Assembly (NCBI GenBank): GCA_002354335.1
Contig: DELI01000020.1
Location: 94,814 to 158,813, forward strand
From: Sphingobacterium sp. UBA2700
Lineage (GTDB): Bacteria; Bacteroidota; Bacteroidia; Sphingobacteriales; Sphingobacteriaceae
Length of the DNA stretch: 64,000 bases
Reading direction: 5' to 3'
The notes under the pieces were generated by a model. That model was not told the origin of the DNA, did no database searches, and worked only from the letters and a program-made list of their open reading frames with translations. The position numbers and the translations under genes were made by a program. Within the stretch, counting starts at the first letter, position 1, and every line of letters begins with the position of its first letter. Positions 19,004 to 27,525 of the stretch are shown here, one piece after another.

Positions 19004-19580
19004 GCTTCCCTCCTAACTGATTAGCCAAATCATCTAAAGCTAGATTAAGCTTTAGAACATGAATCTTCTCAGGGCCGAATAATCCCCATAGCGCCGGTTC
19101 TTTATTTTCCGCGATCAGATTATTCACTTGCTGCACAGATAAACCTCGCAATTCTGCGATACGGGCTGCCTGCACATAGGCCGCCTGCAGCGAGCAATGT
19201 GGATCTAAGCCACTACCACTTGCGGTAACCAGATCAACAGGAACTTGTTCGCGCTTAACTGTAGGGTTCTTAATAAGAAATGTATCGATGCGTGCTGCCA
19301 CTTCTTTCAAATAGACTTCGTTTGATGGCCCCTTATTGCTAGCTCCAGAGCCTGCCGCATTGTAACCCACAGCAGACGGGCGCGATTGAAAATATTGATC
19401 GCCCTCAAAGGCTTGTCCAATGTGATAATAATAAGACTTGCCCGCTGCCTCAATCATCTTACCTTTTCCTTTGGAAGCTTGGGTCTGTGCCAGTGCCCAT
19501 ATCGCAAATGGATAAAGCACAGCGAAGATAAATAGACATATGATGCTAAGTCTAATTGCTATTGTTATGTTGGTTTTCAT
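18993..19580 (-). CDS. kdpC: Potassium-transporting ATPase subunit C
   Basis: A 195-residue KdpC with one N-terminal membrane helix (about 7-30, LSIICLFIFAVLYPFAIWAL) and a periplasmic domain. Family hallmarks include FQSRPSAVGYNAAGSGASN and the region SGLDPHCSLQAAYVQAARIA. ATG 19580 (MKTNITIAIRLS) is chosen. A longer frame to 19619 would overlap kdpB and add 13 unrelated residues. KdpC stabilises the KdpFABC complex and assists ATP binding to KdpB. Confidence 0.95.
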   Translation of the reverse strand: MKTNITIAIRLSIICLFIFAVLYPFAIWALAQTQASKGKGKMIEAAGKSYYYHIGQAFEGDQYFQSRPSAVGYNAAGSGASNKGPSNEVYLKEVAARIDTFLIKNPTVKREQVPVDLVTASGSGLDPHCSLQAAYVQAARIAELRGLSVQQVNNLIAENKEPALWGLFGPEKIHVLKLNLALDDLANQLGGKHGN

Positions 19581-19590
19581 AGTACTTGAA

Positions 19591-21600
19591 TTAAATAATA
19601 AAGGATAAGAGCATATCAATTAGTTTGATACCAATAAATGGTGCGATAAGTCCTCCGAAACCATAAATAATGATGTTACGTCTTAATAGTGCAGAAGCAC
19701 CGATGGGTTTATAAGGCACTCCTCTCAAGGCTAATGGAATCAACAAGGGGATCAGGATCGCGTTAAAAATAATAGCCGAAAGAATCGCCGACTCTGGGCT
19801 CTTTAGCTGCATCACGTTGAGAGGTTCGAGCGCAGGAATTGCCAGGATAAATAGTGCTGGAATAATAGCAAAATACTTAGCAACGTCATTCGCAATACTG
19901 AAGGTGGTCAATGTGCCACGGGTCATTAGTAATTGTTTTCCTATTTCTACGATTTCAATCAATTTGGTGGGGTCATTGTCCAAATCGACCATATTACCCG
20001 CTTCTTTTGCAGCTTGCGTTCCGCTGTTCATGGCAACACCTACATCGGCTTGCGCTAAAGCTGGCGCGTCGTTGGTACCATCGCCCATCATTGCTACTAA
20101 TTTACCTTCTTGCTGTTCCTTTCGGATATAGTTCATTTTATCCTCCGGTTTAGCTTCAGCAATAAAATCATCCACTCCTGCTGTTTTTGCGATGAATGCG
20201 GCAGTTAGTGGGTTATCCCCGGTCACCATCACCGTTTTGATGCCCATTTTGCGCAATCTTGCAAAGCGCTCCTGAATTCCTGGCTTGATGATATCTTGCA
20301 GCTCAACCACACCCAATACCTGTTCATTCTCGATAACCACTAGCGGCGTACCGCCATTCGCTGCAATTGTTTTTACAGCCTCTAGAATATCCTGAGGGAA
20401 GGTGTTTCCGGCATCTTCAACGATTTTTTTGATCGCATCGGTCGCCCCTTTGCGAATACGAGTGCTTCCAAAATCTATTCCGGAGCATCGTGTTTCTGCC
20501 GTAAACCGGATGGCTGATTCCTGCTGATTGCCTGGGCTTGATAGATTAGTTCCCGCCAATTCCACAATCGATTTACCTTCGGGCGTTTCATCAAATTTCG
20601 AACTTAAGGCAGCAGCTTTTACGAGTCGTTCCTTTGCAATACCGTCGGTTTCCTGAAATCGGGTTGCCCTTCTATTACCGATGGTGATGGTACCTGTCTT
20701 ATCTAATAAAAGGACATCGATATCTCCCGCCGTTTCTACAGCCTTTCCTGATTTGGTCAGTACGTTTGCTCGTAATGCTCTATCCATGCCTGCTATGCCT
20801 ATCGCTGACAGCAAGCCACCAATCGTTGTTGGCACCAAACAGATAAACAAAGAAATAAAAGCGGCGATGCTGATTCCTACATTGGCGTACTGGGCAAAGG
20901 GGCTCAACGTTACGACCACTAGAATAAACACTACGGTAAATCCTGCCAATAGTATAGTCAGCGCTATTTCATTTGGTGTCTTTTGTCGTTTTGCGCCTTC
21001 TACCAGGGCAATCATTTTGTCGAGGAAGCTCTCTCCTGCTTCAGCCGTTACGCTGACTACGATTTCATCCGAAAGCACCTTCGTTCCTCCCGTCACGGAG
21101 CTACGGTCGCCACCTGCCTCTCGTATTACCGGGGCGGACTCGCCCGTAATTGCGCTCTCGTCAATCGTCGCTAAGCCTTTCGTGATTTCGCCATCCGTCG
21201 GGATAATATCTCCAGCAACGCAGATGAAATGATCGCCTTTTTTTAAAGCCGATGAATTAATGATTCTTCCGTCTACAAGTTTAGCGGGTGTTTCTTCCCT
21301 AGTTTTGCGCAAACTATCTGCCTGTGCCTTTCCTCGCGCTTCCGCTAGCGACTCGGCAAAGTTGGCAAACAATAAAGTGAGTAGTAGGATCAGGAACACA
21401 GAGAAGTTATACACAAAACTTCCCTGCTCTTGATTTCCAAAAAGGATAAGTAGACAAACAACCGCCATAATGGCTGTAGCAATTTCTACGGTGAACATCA
21501 CAGGGTTTCTGATCATGCTGCGCGGGTCAAGCTTGACCAACGCTTGCAATAGCGATTCTTTTATCAGTCGAGGATCAAAAAATGAATTTTTAGTTTTCAT
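19591..21600 (-). CDS. kdpB: Potassium-transporting P-type ATPase subunit B
   Basis: A 669-residue P-type ATPase, close to the usual length. The actuator motif TGES is at about 152-155, the ion-path segment [18 protein letters not shown] at about 254-271, and the phosphorylated Asp in DKTGTIT at residue 300. The hinge [20 protein letters not shown] is near 515. It couples ATP hydrolysis to K+ movement through KdpA. It lies 10 bp after kdpA and 10 bp before the preferred kdpC start. All catalytic motifs are intact. Confidence 0.97.
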   Translation of the reverse strand: MKTKNSFFDPRLIKESLLQALVKLDPRSMIRNPVMFTVEIATAIMAVVCLLILFGNQEQGSFVYNFSVFLILLLTLLFANFAESLAEARGKAQADSLRKTREETPAKLVDGRIINSSALKKGDHFICVAGDIIPTDGEITKGLATIDESAITGESAPVIREAGGDRSSVTGGTKVLSDEIVVSVTAEAGESFLDKMIALVEGAKRQKTPNEIALTILLAGFTVVFILVVVTLSPFAQYANVGISIAAFISLFICLVPTTIGGLLSAIGIAGMDRALRANVLTKSGKAVETAGDIDVLLLDKTGTITIGNRRATRFQETDGIAKERLVKAAALSSKFDETPEGKSIVELAGTNLSSPGNQQESAIRFTAETRCSGIDFGSTRIRKGATDAIKKIVEDAGNTFPQDILEAVKTIAANGGTPLVVIENEQVLGVVELQDIIKPGIQERFARLRKMGIKTVMVTGDNPLTAAFIAKTAGVDDFIAEAKPEDKMNYIRKEQQEGKLVAMMGDGTNDAPALAQADVGVAMNSGTQAAKEAGNMVDLDNDPTKLIEIVEIGKQLLMTRGTLTTFSIANDVAKYFAIIPALFILAIPALEPLNVMQLKSPESAILSAIIFNAILIPLLIPLALRGVPYKPIGASALLRRNIIIYGFGGLIAPFIGIKLIDMLLSFII

Positions 21601-21610
21601 ATCAGATCAA

Positions 21611-23302
21611 TTATTTTAAAGTGAAATATTCAGCAATTGGGCCGAGGGTTAATGCAGGGAAGAATGAAAGTGCAGCAACGATAACAATGACTGCGAGAAT
21701 CATAAATCCGAAAGTAAAGCTGTCTGTCTTTAAAGTACCGGAGCTTTCTGGAATATGTCGTTTTGAGGCGAGTAAACCGGCAATTGCCACTGGACCTATT
21801 ATTGGAATGAAGCGTCCGAATAATAAAACTATCCCTGTGCTGATGTTCCACCAATAGGTGTTATCAGCAAGCCCTTCAAAACCACTACCATTGTTGGCTG
21901 CTGCCGAGGTGTATTCATAGAGGATTTCTGAGAACCCATGGAATCCAGGGTTATTCGTTGTGGCAGCTCCAAGAGCAGGGAAAGAACTCGCTAATGCGGT
22001 TCCCACAAGTATTAAGAAGGGATGAAGAAGCGCAATAATCATGGCAATTTTCATTTCCCGAGCCTCCACTTTTTTACCCATAAATTCGGGAGATCGTCCG
22101 ACCATCAGTCCACTGATAAAGACGGCGAGGATAATGAAAACGAAAAAATTCAATATACCCACCCCACAACCACCATAAAAGGCATTGATCATCATAGCGA
22201 GGAGTTCGTTCATACCCGATAGGGCCATACTACTATCATGCATGGAGTTGATCGACCCAGTAGAAATTACTGTCGTAACGATCGACCAAAAGCCTGCTGC
22301 TGCAGCACCATTTCGTACATCCTTACCTTCCATCGCTCCGCTGTCCATATTGATGCCCATCGCCGCAAGGGCGGGATTACCGGCCTGTTCCATTTGGATA
22401 TTCGGAACAACTAAACACAAGAAGCCGAAAGTCATTACAGCAAAGATTACCCACGCAAACTTTTTTCTTCGGATATAGTAGCCGAAAGCAAAGATCATGG
22501 CAATAGGAATAATAAATTGGGCGACCATCTCGGTCATATTGCTTAAAAAGCTGGGGTTCTCTAAAGGATGGTTCGAATTGGCGCCAAAGAAACCTCCTCC
22601 ATTTGTGCCGACGTGCTTAATGGCGACGAATGCAGCTACAGGACCGGTCGATACTGCAATGCTATCTCCAGTGAGCCCGACCATCTGATCCTTTCCTTGA
22701 TAGGTCATAGGCGTGCCTTCGAATACAAGGATTGCGGCAACCACTAAAGAGATCGGTAATAAAATACGAGTGCAGGATTTTACAAATAGTTGGTAAAAGT
22801 TGCCCAACGTATTCGTCTGCTTTTCCCGAAAGGCTTTAAAAAGCATCGCTGCGGCCGCCATCCCCACTCCGGCACTTACAAACTGTAAGAACATCAGCAT
22901 GCCCTGAGACAGATAGCTTACGCCGGTCTCGCCGGAGTAATGTTGTAAATTACAGTTCACGACAAAAGATATCGCCGTGTTGAAGGCTAGGTCGGCACGC
23001 ATGCCGGGATTACTATCAGGATTCAGCGGCAATAGATGCTGAAACATCAAGATGCCCATCGTTAAAAACAACCAAAACAGATTGATCATTAAAAGGGCTC
23101 CAACGTTTTCTTTCCAGGTCATTTCCCTATTCGGATCAATTCCGGAAAATCGATAGATCATTCGCTCTATTGGAGCAAAGATTGGGTCTAAAAAAGTGCG
23201 TTCTGAAAGATATACTTTCGCTATGTACCGTCCTAAAGGAATTCCCAAGAATACCGTCAATAGGAACATGAAGATGACAGCGATAATTTCTGTGTGCATC
23301 AT
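21611..23302 (-). CDS. kdpA: Potassium-transporting ATPase subunit A
   Basis: A 563-residue polytopic protein of the KdpA channel-like family. Recognisable selectivity-filter regions are NTAISFVVNCNLQHYSGE, HVGTNGGGFFGANSNHPLENP, GCGVGILNFF and the C-terminal TSAAANNGSGFEGLADN. It binds and carries K+ in the KdpFABC complex. It starts 8 bp after kdpF and two ATGs in tandem (MM) open the frame. Full length and intact. Confidence 0.97.
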   Translation of the reverse strand: MMHTEIIAVIFMFLLTVFLGIPLGRYIAKVYLSERTFLDPIFAPIERMIYRFSGIDPNREMTWKENVGALLMINLFWLFLTMGILMFQHLLPLNPDSNPGMRADLAFNTAISFVVNCNLQHYSGETGVSYLSQGMLMFLQFVSAGVGMAAAAMLFKAFREKQTNTLGNFYQLFVKSCTRILLPISLVVAAILVFEGTPMTYQGKDQMVGLTGDSIAVSTGPVAAFVAIKHVGTNGGGFFGANSNHPLENPSFLSNMTEMVAQFIIPIAMIFAFGYYIRRKKFAWVIFAVMTFGFLCLVVPNIQMEQAGNPALAAMGINMDSGAMEGKDVRNGAAAAGFWSIVTTVISTGSINSMHDSSMALSGMNELLAMMINAFYGGCGVGILNFFVFIILAVFISGLMVGRSPEFMGKKVEAREMKIAMIIALLHPFLILVGTALASSFPALGAATTNNPGFHGFSEILYEYTSAAANNGSGFEGLADNTYWWNISTGIVLLFGRFIPIIGPVAIAGLLASKRHIPESSGTLKTDSFTFGFMILAVIVIVAALSFFPALTLGPIAEYFTLK

Positions 23303-23310
23303 AATTATTT

Positions 23311-23388
23311 TTAAAATTTTTCTGGATAAATCAGTACATAGACGATGTACAGAAACACCATAATCGATATAATTAATAAACTGATCAT
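23311..23388 (-). CDS. kdpF: Potassium-transporting ATPase subunit F (25 aa)
   Basis: A 25-codon frame between the 111-aa gene and kdpA encodes one hydrophobic helix beginning MISLLIISIMVF and ending LIYPEKF. The C-terminal PEKF is the hallmark of KdpF, the small lipid-like stabilising subunit of KdpFABC. It starts 1 bp after the 111-aa gene and ends 8 bp before kdpA, which is the expected gene order. It is so short that gene callers would normally miss it. Confidence 0.9.
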   Translation of the reverse strand: MISLLIISIMVFLYIVYVLIYPEKF

Positions 23389-23389
23389 G

Positions 23390-23725
23390 TTAGTTTTCTA
23401 AGATGGTTTTCATATATACAGGTCGAAGTTCTTTGGGTAACACATCGATGTGTAGACGTAGGCTTGCGGGCGATTCACAATGTGATATCCGCTCGAGAAA
23501 TTCGTTTTCTATCGCGTTCTTCTCGTGCAAAGAACCATTGTAGTATAAGATTCCGATAATATTGATCGCGTCTTTAGCAAGTCCTTGCTCCTCGTTGTTT
23601 CCATTTAAGCAACGAATACAATAATCTGCTACATTTTGAAGGACCGTATATTCGGAAACATTTTGTTCCGCTGGAACGCATTCCGGAAACCACTCATGGA
23701 TACTGCTAATGATTTTATTTTTCAT
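23390..23725 (-). CDS. Unknown 111-aa protein in the kdp operon
   Basis: A soluble, mildly acidic, probably helical protein with no signal peptide or membrane segment. It opens MKNKIISSIHEWFPECVP and contains GILYYNGSLHEKNAIENEFL and SLRLHIDVLPKELRPVYM. I cannot name the family with confidence; its shape recalls small DUF proteins of Bacteroidota. The gene is 4 bp after the 27-aa membrane peptide gene and 1 bp before kdpF, so it must be made together with the pump. A regulatory or assembly role at the Kdp complex is plausible, but only from position. Confidence 0.75.
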   Translation of the reverse strand: MKNKIISSIHEWFPECVPAEQNVSEYTVLQNVADYCIRCLNGNNEEQGLAKDAINIIGILYYNGSLHEKNAIENEFLERISHCESPASLRLHIDVLPKELRPVYMKTILEN

Positions 23726-23729
23726 GGCC

Positions 23730-23813
23730 TTAGATTTTGTCGAAAAAATTGATCGATTTGTAGAATACTAGAAAGCATAGCACACAGACTATGATTAAAA
23801 TTATAGTTACCAT
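23730..23813 (-). CDS. 27-aa single-helix membrane peptide, first gene of the kdp operon
   Basis: A 27-codon frame (ATG at 23813, TAA at 23730-23732) predicts a hydrophobic helix, MVTIILIIVCVLCFLVF, followed by a short polar tail YKSINFFDKI. It resembles KdpF in size and topology but has a different C-terminus and lies two genes upstream of the true kdpF. The stop is 4 bp before the 111-aa gene. Tight spacing and a clean helix-plus-tail design argue that it is real; comparative data would be needed to prove translation. Confidence 0.6.
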   Translation of the reverse strand: MVTIILIIVCVLCFLVFYKSINFFDKI

Positions 23814-23868
23814 AACAGTTCGTTAAAGGGTTGATGTTTTTGAAAAGCGTTGATGCTTATTCTCATGT

Positions 23869-23933
23869 TGCAAAGTGTTTTCATTCCTCTTGTTTTTATG
23901 CAGAATGCCAAAACAGATACCAGCAGAGCTGGT
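23869..23933 (-). promoter_or_regulatory. Candidate kdp control region: sigma-54-like sites and a dyad
   Basis: Upstream of the operon a dyad ACCAGC-AGA-GCTGGT lies at 23919-23933, extended by AGAT/ATCT arms with one bulge. On the minus strand, ATGAAAACACTTTGCA (23869-23884) has a perfect TTGCA -12 box but only TG at -24. TGGTATCTGTTTTGGC (23907-23922) has GG at -24 but GG instead of GC at -12. No TAnnTTTG box is present. Because the neighbouring regulator is NtrC-like, the dyad is a reasonable enhancer site, but neither -24/-12 match is complete. Confidence 0.3.
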
Positions 23934-23990
23934 GATCTTTTAAAACACTAGTTGACAGCACTTTAAGAAAAATCATAAAGAATAGGGCAT

Positions 23991-24017
23991 AAAAAAAGCC
24001 TATCAAAATGATAGGCT
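23991..24017 (-). terminator. Rho-independent terminator of the NtrC-type regulator
   Basis: A perfect 9-bp stem (AGCCTATCA, 3-base loop, TGATAGGCT) is followed on the minus strand by a run of seven T. It lies 22 bp after the response-regulator stop and before the kdp operon, so the regulator and kdp are separate transcripts. Confidence 0.88.
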
Positions 24018-24038
24018 CGTTCTCAATATGAAATGCTT

Positions 24039-25382
24039 TTAGAGTTTATACTCTTCGATTTTTCGGTACAATGTGGCTATTCCAATTCCTAGTAAGCGTG
24101 CTGCTTCTGCTTTATTATTTTGCGTATGATGAAGAACGCGTTGTATATGCTCTTTTTCTACATCATATAAAGCAAAGGAACTGGAGGAATGACTTTTGGA
24201 CTTTTTTATCTGAATATCATATGGGAGGCTATTGAGCCCAAGGCTATCACCGTCCATCAAGATAAGACTGCGCTCAACAACGTTCTTCAACTCGCGGATA
24301 TTACCTTTCCAGTGGTGGTTCTCCATTGCCTCCATGTATTCGGCATCAATTGCAGGAATTTTCATATTCATTTTGCTAGCGCAAATCCCTACGAAGAACT
24401 CAATAAGTTGGGGTATATCGGAAGGGCGATCTTTCAGCGCCGGCAAGCTGATGTTAAAGACGGAAAGCCTGTAGAATAAATCGGCACGAAATAGCCCTTC
24501 TTCGGCTTCCTGCTCTAGATTACGATTGGTGGCAGCAATAACCCGAACGTCCACCTTTGTAGGCTTGCTTTCGCCGACTTTAATAAACTCGCCTGTCTCC
24601 AAGACCCGCAATATCTTCGCCTGCAGCTCGAGTGGCATCTCTCCTATTTCATCTAAAAATATCGTTCCTTGATTCGCCTCTTCGAATAAGCCTGCCTTAT
24701 TTTTCATCGCCCCCGTAAATGAGCCGGCTATATGCCCAAAAAGCTCGCTCTCTAACAGATCCTTGCTGAATGCAGAGCAGTTGATTGCTACGAAAGATTT
24801 GTTGTTTCTTTTGCTGGCGTAATGGATTGCCTGTGCAAATACTTCTTTTCCTGTTCCTGTTTCGCCCAATAAGAGTACGGTACTATCTGTTGGGGCGACT
24901 CTCTCGGCCAAATTGATTGCATTTTTGAGTTCCTTTGACTGGCCGATTATTTGGTCAAAAGCATACTTCTTTCCTACTTGTGCTTCCAGCTTCGCGATTC
25001 GCTTTGCCATCTTTACTTTCTCAAATGCTTTGTACAGTAAAGGAATGATCTTATTGTTATCATCGCCCTTTGTCATGTAATCAAAAGCACCATTCTTTAT
25101 CGCCTGTACACCATCGCTTATCTGCCCATAGGCCGTCATCAGGATGACTTCGGCTAAAGGTTGCTGTTTTTTAATTTCGAGGACAAAGTCTACACCATTG
25201 CCATCCGGAAGTTTGACATCGGAGATAACAACATCGAATTCCCTCTGTTTAAGCTGCTGCAAACCTGCTTTTAAACTGGCAGCTTGCTGAATTTCTAAGT
25301 CTTCCCATTCAAGTTCGATTATTCGGGCTAGCAACTGACGAAGTTTATCTTCATCATCGATTATTAACATACGGTTCTGCAT
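24039..25382 (-). CDS. NtrC-family sigma-54-dependent response regulator
   Basis: A 447-residue activator with three domains. The receiver is at 1-120, with phospho-acceptor D55 in VVISDVKLPDG. The AAA+ domain has Walker A GETGTGKE at 173-180, the sigma-54 contact loop at about 220-225 reading GSFTGA where GAFTGA is usual, and Walker B FLDEIGEMP at about 242-250. The C-terminal Fis-type helix-turn-helix is AEAARLLGIGIATLYRKIEEY. It lies upstream of kdp on the same strand, and the operon ends with an orphan-looking kinase. A replacement of KdpE by this regulator is the simplest reading. It is followed by its own terminator. Confidence 0.92.
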   Translation of the reverse strand: MQNRMLIIDDEDKLRQLLARIIELEWEDLEIQQAASLKAGLQQLKQREFDVVISDVKLPDGNGVDFVLEIKKQQPLAEVILMTAYGQISDGVQAIKNGAFDYMTKGDDNNKIIPLLYKAFEKVKMAKRIAKLEAQVGKKYAFDQIIGQSKELKNAINLAERVAPTDSTVLLLGETGTGKEVFAQAIHYASKRNNKSFVAINCSAFSKDLLESELFGHIAGSFTGAMKNKAGLFEEANQGTIFLDEIGEMPLELQAKILRVLETGEFIKVGESKPTKVDVRVIAATNRNLEQEAEEGLFRADLFYRLSVFNISLPALKDRPSDIPQLIEFFVGICASKMNMKIPAIDAEYMEAMENHHWKGNIRELKNVVERSLILMDGDSLGLNSLPYDIQIKKSKSHSSSSFALYDVEKEHIQRVLHHTQNNKAEAARLLGIGIATLYRKIEEYKL

Positions 25383-25453
25383 AGGGCATCTCGGCTTTTC
25401 AAAGCTAAATTAGAAAAATAGGCTAGGATTAAAATTTAAAAACAGAACATTCC

Positions 25454-25476
25454 AGATTCTTTTCAGAATCTTTTAA
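25454..25476 (+). promoter_or_regulatory. Direct-repeat operator candidate upstream of the OmpR-type system
   Basis: AGATTCTTTT at 25454-25463 and AGAATCTTTT at 25465-25474 form direct repeats with an 11-bp period, the layout bound by OmpR-family dimers. The core TTTTCAGAATCT followed by TTTAA recurs upstream of the first PepSY gene at 27526-27543. It begins about 45 bp upstream of the response-regulator ATG. Confidence 0.5.
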
Positions 25477-25498
25477 CTTAATTGTATTTTTATTGCAC

Positions 25499-26170
25499 AT
25501 GAAGATACTAATTATAGAAGACGAACTCGCTTTATCACAGACCGTTGAGGAATTTTTAAAAGGTGAAAACTTTCTTACAGAAACGGCACATGATTTTCAT
25601 GCTGGATTAGAAAAAGCGATGACCTATGATTATGACTGTATTTTATTGGACATCATGCTTCCAGGTGGTTCCGGTTTAGAAATTTTAATGGCGCTAAAAG
25701 AGCAGCATAAAAAGCAACCGGTCTTGATTTTGTCGGCGAAGGATTCCGTCGAGGATAAGGTCTTAGGTTTAGAGATCGGTGCGGATGATTACCTGGCGAA
25801 ACCCTTCCATTTAGCGGAACTATTGGCTAGAGTGAAATCTATTATCCGTAGGAATGCCAGAGATGGCGAGAAGCTGCTTCAATATAAAAATGTGACGGTA
25901 GACCCCGATAACCGTCAAGTATTGGTAGATGGCAAGGAAATGGTCTTAAACCGAAAGGAATATGATCTTTTTTATTATTTCATGCTGCGACCGAATAAGT
26001 TAATGGAGAAGACGAGCCTCATCGAATCTGTCTGGGGCGATAGTTCAGATCAGGCGGACAGTCTGGATTTTATCTATTCACAAATAAAGAATATTCGCAA
26101 AAAACTAAAGGAAGCTCAGGCAGCGATGGATCTTCAGGCTGTTTACGGTGTGGGCTATAAACTTGTTTAG
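25499..26170 (+). CDS. OmpR/PhoB-family response regulator
   Basis: A 223-residue regulator with a receiver (MKILIIEDELALSQ, phospho-acceptor Asp in CILLDIMLPGGSG, KPF lysine in DDYLAKPFHLAELL) and a C-terminal winged helix (LNRKEYDLFYYFMLRPNKLMEKTSLIESVWG, ending VYGVGYKLV). A TTG at 25493 would add two residues; ATG 25499 is the family-like start. The kinase ATG follows the stop immediately. It is divergent from the NtrC-type gene and is more likely the regulator of the PepSY genes downstream than a KdpE. Confidence 0.93.
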   Translation: MKILIIEDELALSQTVEEFLKGENFLTETAHDFHAGLEKAMTYDYDCILLDIMLPGGSGLEILMALKEQHKKQPVLILSAKDSVEDKVLGLEIGADDYLAKPFHLAELLARVKSIIRRNARDGEKLLQYKNVTVDPDNRQVLVDGKEMVLNRKEYDLFYYFMLRPNKLMEKTSLIESVWGDSSDQADSLDFIYSQIKNIRKKLKEAQAAMDLQAVYGVGYKLV

Positions 26171-27454
26171 ATGGCAGTATCCATAAAATATTATACGAAT
26201 CGATTCCTCGTAATCGCTATCTGGATTATTATCGCAGTATGGGCATTATTGTTTTATGCTTTCATGATGGATGAGGTGTATGATAATGTGGATGACGGAC
26301 TTAAGAATCAAAAAATTGAGATTATCCGCGAGGCCTTCAAAAACCCGAGCATTCTTGAGGAAAATCAGAATTACGGGATTAACCAGTTTCGGATCTTACC
26401 GACTGAAGACCGCGAGGGACTGGATAAGAATCATTTTAGCAGAGAGTTCATGTATATGCCTTATGACGAGGAAGATGAACCTTATAGAGTACTTAAAACC
26501 GGTTTCTACAGCAAAGATGGCTTGCCTTACAGTCTAGAGATTAGAACTTCCACCGTTGAGGAGGACGATTATTCTATCAATTTGGCTATTGCTTTGACGG
26601 TTCTCTACTTACTGATCGTATTAAGCATTCTGGTCGTGAACTACTTTGTGATGAGCAGAGCCTGGAAGCCATTTCGAGAGATACTGAATAACCTGAGCCG
26701 ATATCGCTTTGGACATTCGAAAAGCTTCGAGCCTATCCCAACGAAGGTGAAAGAATTTGAGGAATTGAATGGGCAGATTGTAAATATGATCAGTCGCAAC
26801 GAGGAAGTTTTTGCTGGACAAAAGCGTTTTCTCGAGAATGCATCACATGAGTTACAAACCCCATTAGCCATTACGATTAGCAAGTTGGAACTGTTGATGC
26901 AAGAAGGAACATTGGATGAAAGTCAGCTCGTTCGCGTATCGGAAGCCAAACAGTCGCTACATCGCATGGTCGCATTAAATAAGTCTTTGCTTATGCTTTC
27001 TCGCATCGATAACAATCAGTACAATGAGATGGAACAGGTGAGTTTCAACGATGTGTTGAAAAACCTATTGCATGACATGGAGGATATCATCGAATACAAA
27101 GGAATTGAAGTTGAGTTTAGGGAGCAGGGAAATTTCACGACGCAGTTCAATACGGATCTAGCGCAAATCATGTTATCCAATTTAATCCGCAACGCCATAA
27201 AGTACAATACTTCCCCAGGAAAAATACGAATTGAAGTTACAGATTCCACGATTGATATTGCGAATAGTAGCAACACAGGCGCCCTAAATCCGACCTATAT
27301 TTTCGAGCGTTTTCATAAAGGGACTCAGGATAATCAATCCAATGGATTGGGACTTTCTATTGTACAATCTATTTTAGAACAGCATAGACATATCAAACTC
27401 GCCTATCGTTATGAAGGATCACTTCAACATTTTGTGCTGAAAAAACAAGATTAA
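26171..27454 (+). CDS. Membrane sensor histidine kinase
   Basis: A 427-residue kinase with membrane helices at about 13-35 and 137-160 enclosing an acidic periplasmic domain of roughly 100 residues. HisKA (H in FLENASHELQTPLAITISKLELL) and HATPase (NLIRNAIKYN, GLGLSIVQSILEQH) domains follow. The region rich in Asp/Glu in the sensor (YMPYDEEDEPYR) could bind cations or peptides, which is speculation. Its ATG abuts the stop of the response-regulator gene, so the two form a standard two-gene system. Confidence 0.92.
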   Translation: MAVSIKYYTNRFLVIAIWIIIAVWALLFYAFMMDEVYDNVDDGLKNQKIEIIREAFKNPSILEENQNYGINQFRILPTEDREGLDKNHFSREFMYMPYDEEDEPYRVLKTGFYSKDGLPYSLEIRTSTVEEDDYSINLAIALTVLYLLIVLSILVVNYFVMSRAWKPFREILNNLSRYRFGHSKSFEPIPTKVKEFEELNGQIVNMISRNEEVFAGQKRFLENASHELQTPLAITISKLELLMQEGTLDESQLVRVSEAKQSLHRMVALNKSLLMLSRIDNNQYNEMEQVSFNDVLKNLLHDMEDIIEYKGIEVEFREQGNFTTQFNTDLAQIMLSNLIRNAIKYNTSPGKIRIEVTDSTIDIANSSNTGALNPTYIFERFHKGTQDNQSNGLGLSIVQSILEQHRHIKLAYRYEGSLQHFVLKKQD

Positions 27455-27525
27455 CAGCGATATTATTGGATGTTGCAGTAGATAGCTGCCGTCAATGCAG
27501 AAAAATAGAAAAAAACTTATCTTTT

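Noticed and set aside
20681..21232. Long plus-strand open frame (183 codons) inside kdpB
   Set aside because: It is antisense to the conserved P-type ATPase domain and has a composition of no known protein. It is a shadow of kdpB.
25499..26170. OmpR-type regulator as the KdpE of this operon
   Set aside because: It is divergent from kdp, is followed at once by its own kinase, and shares a motif with the PepSY genes downstream. The NtrC-type gene fits kdp better by position, though this is not proven.
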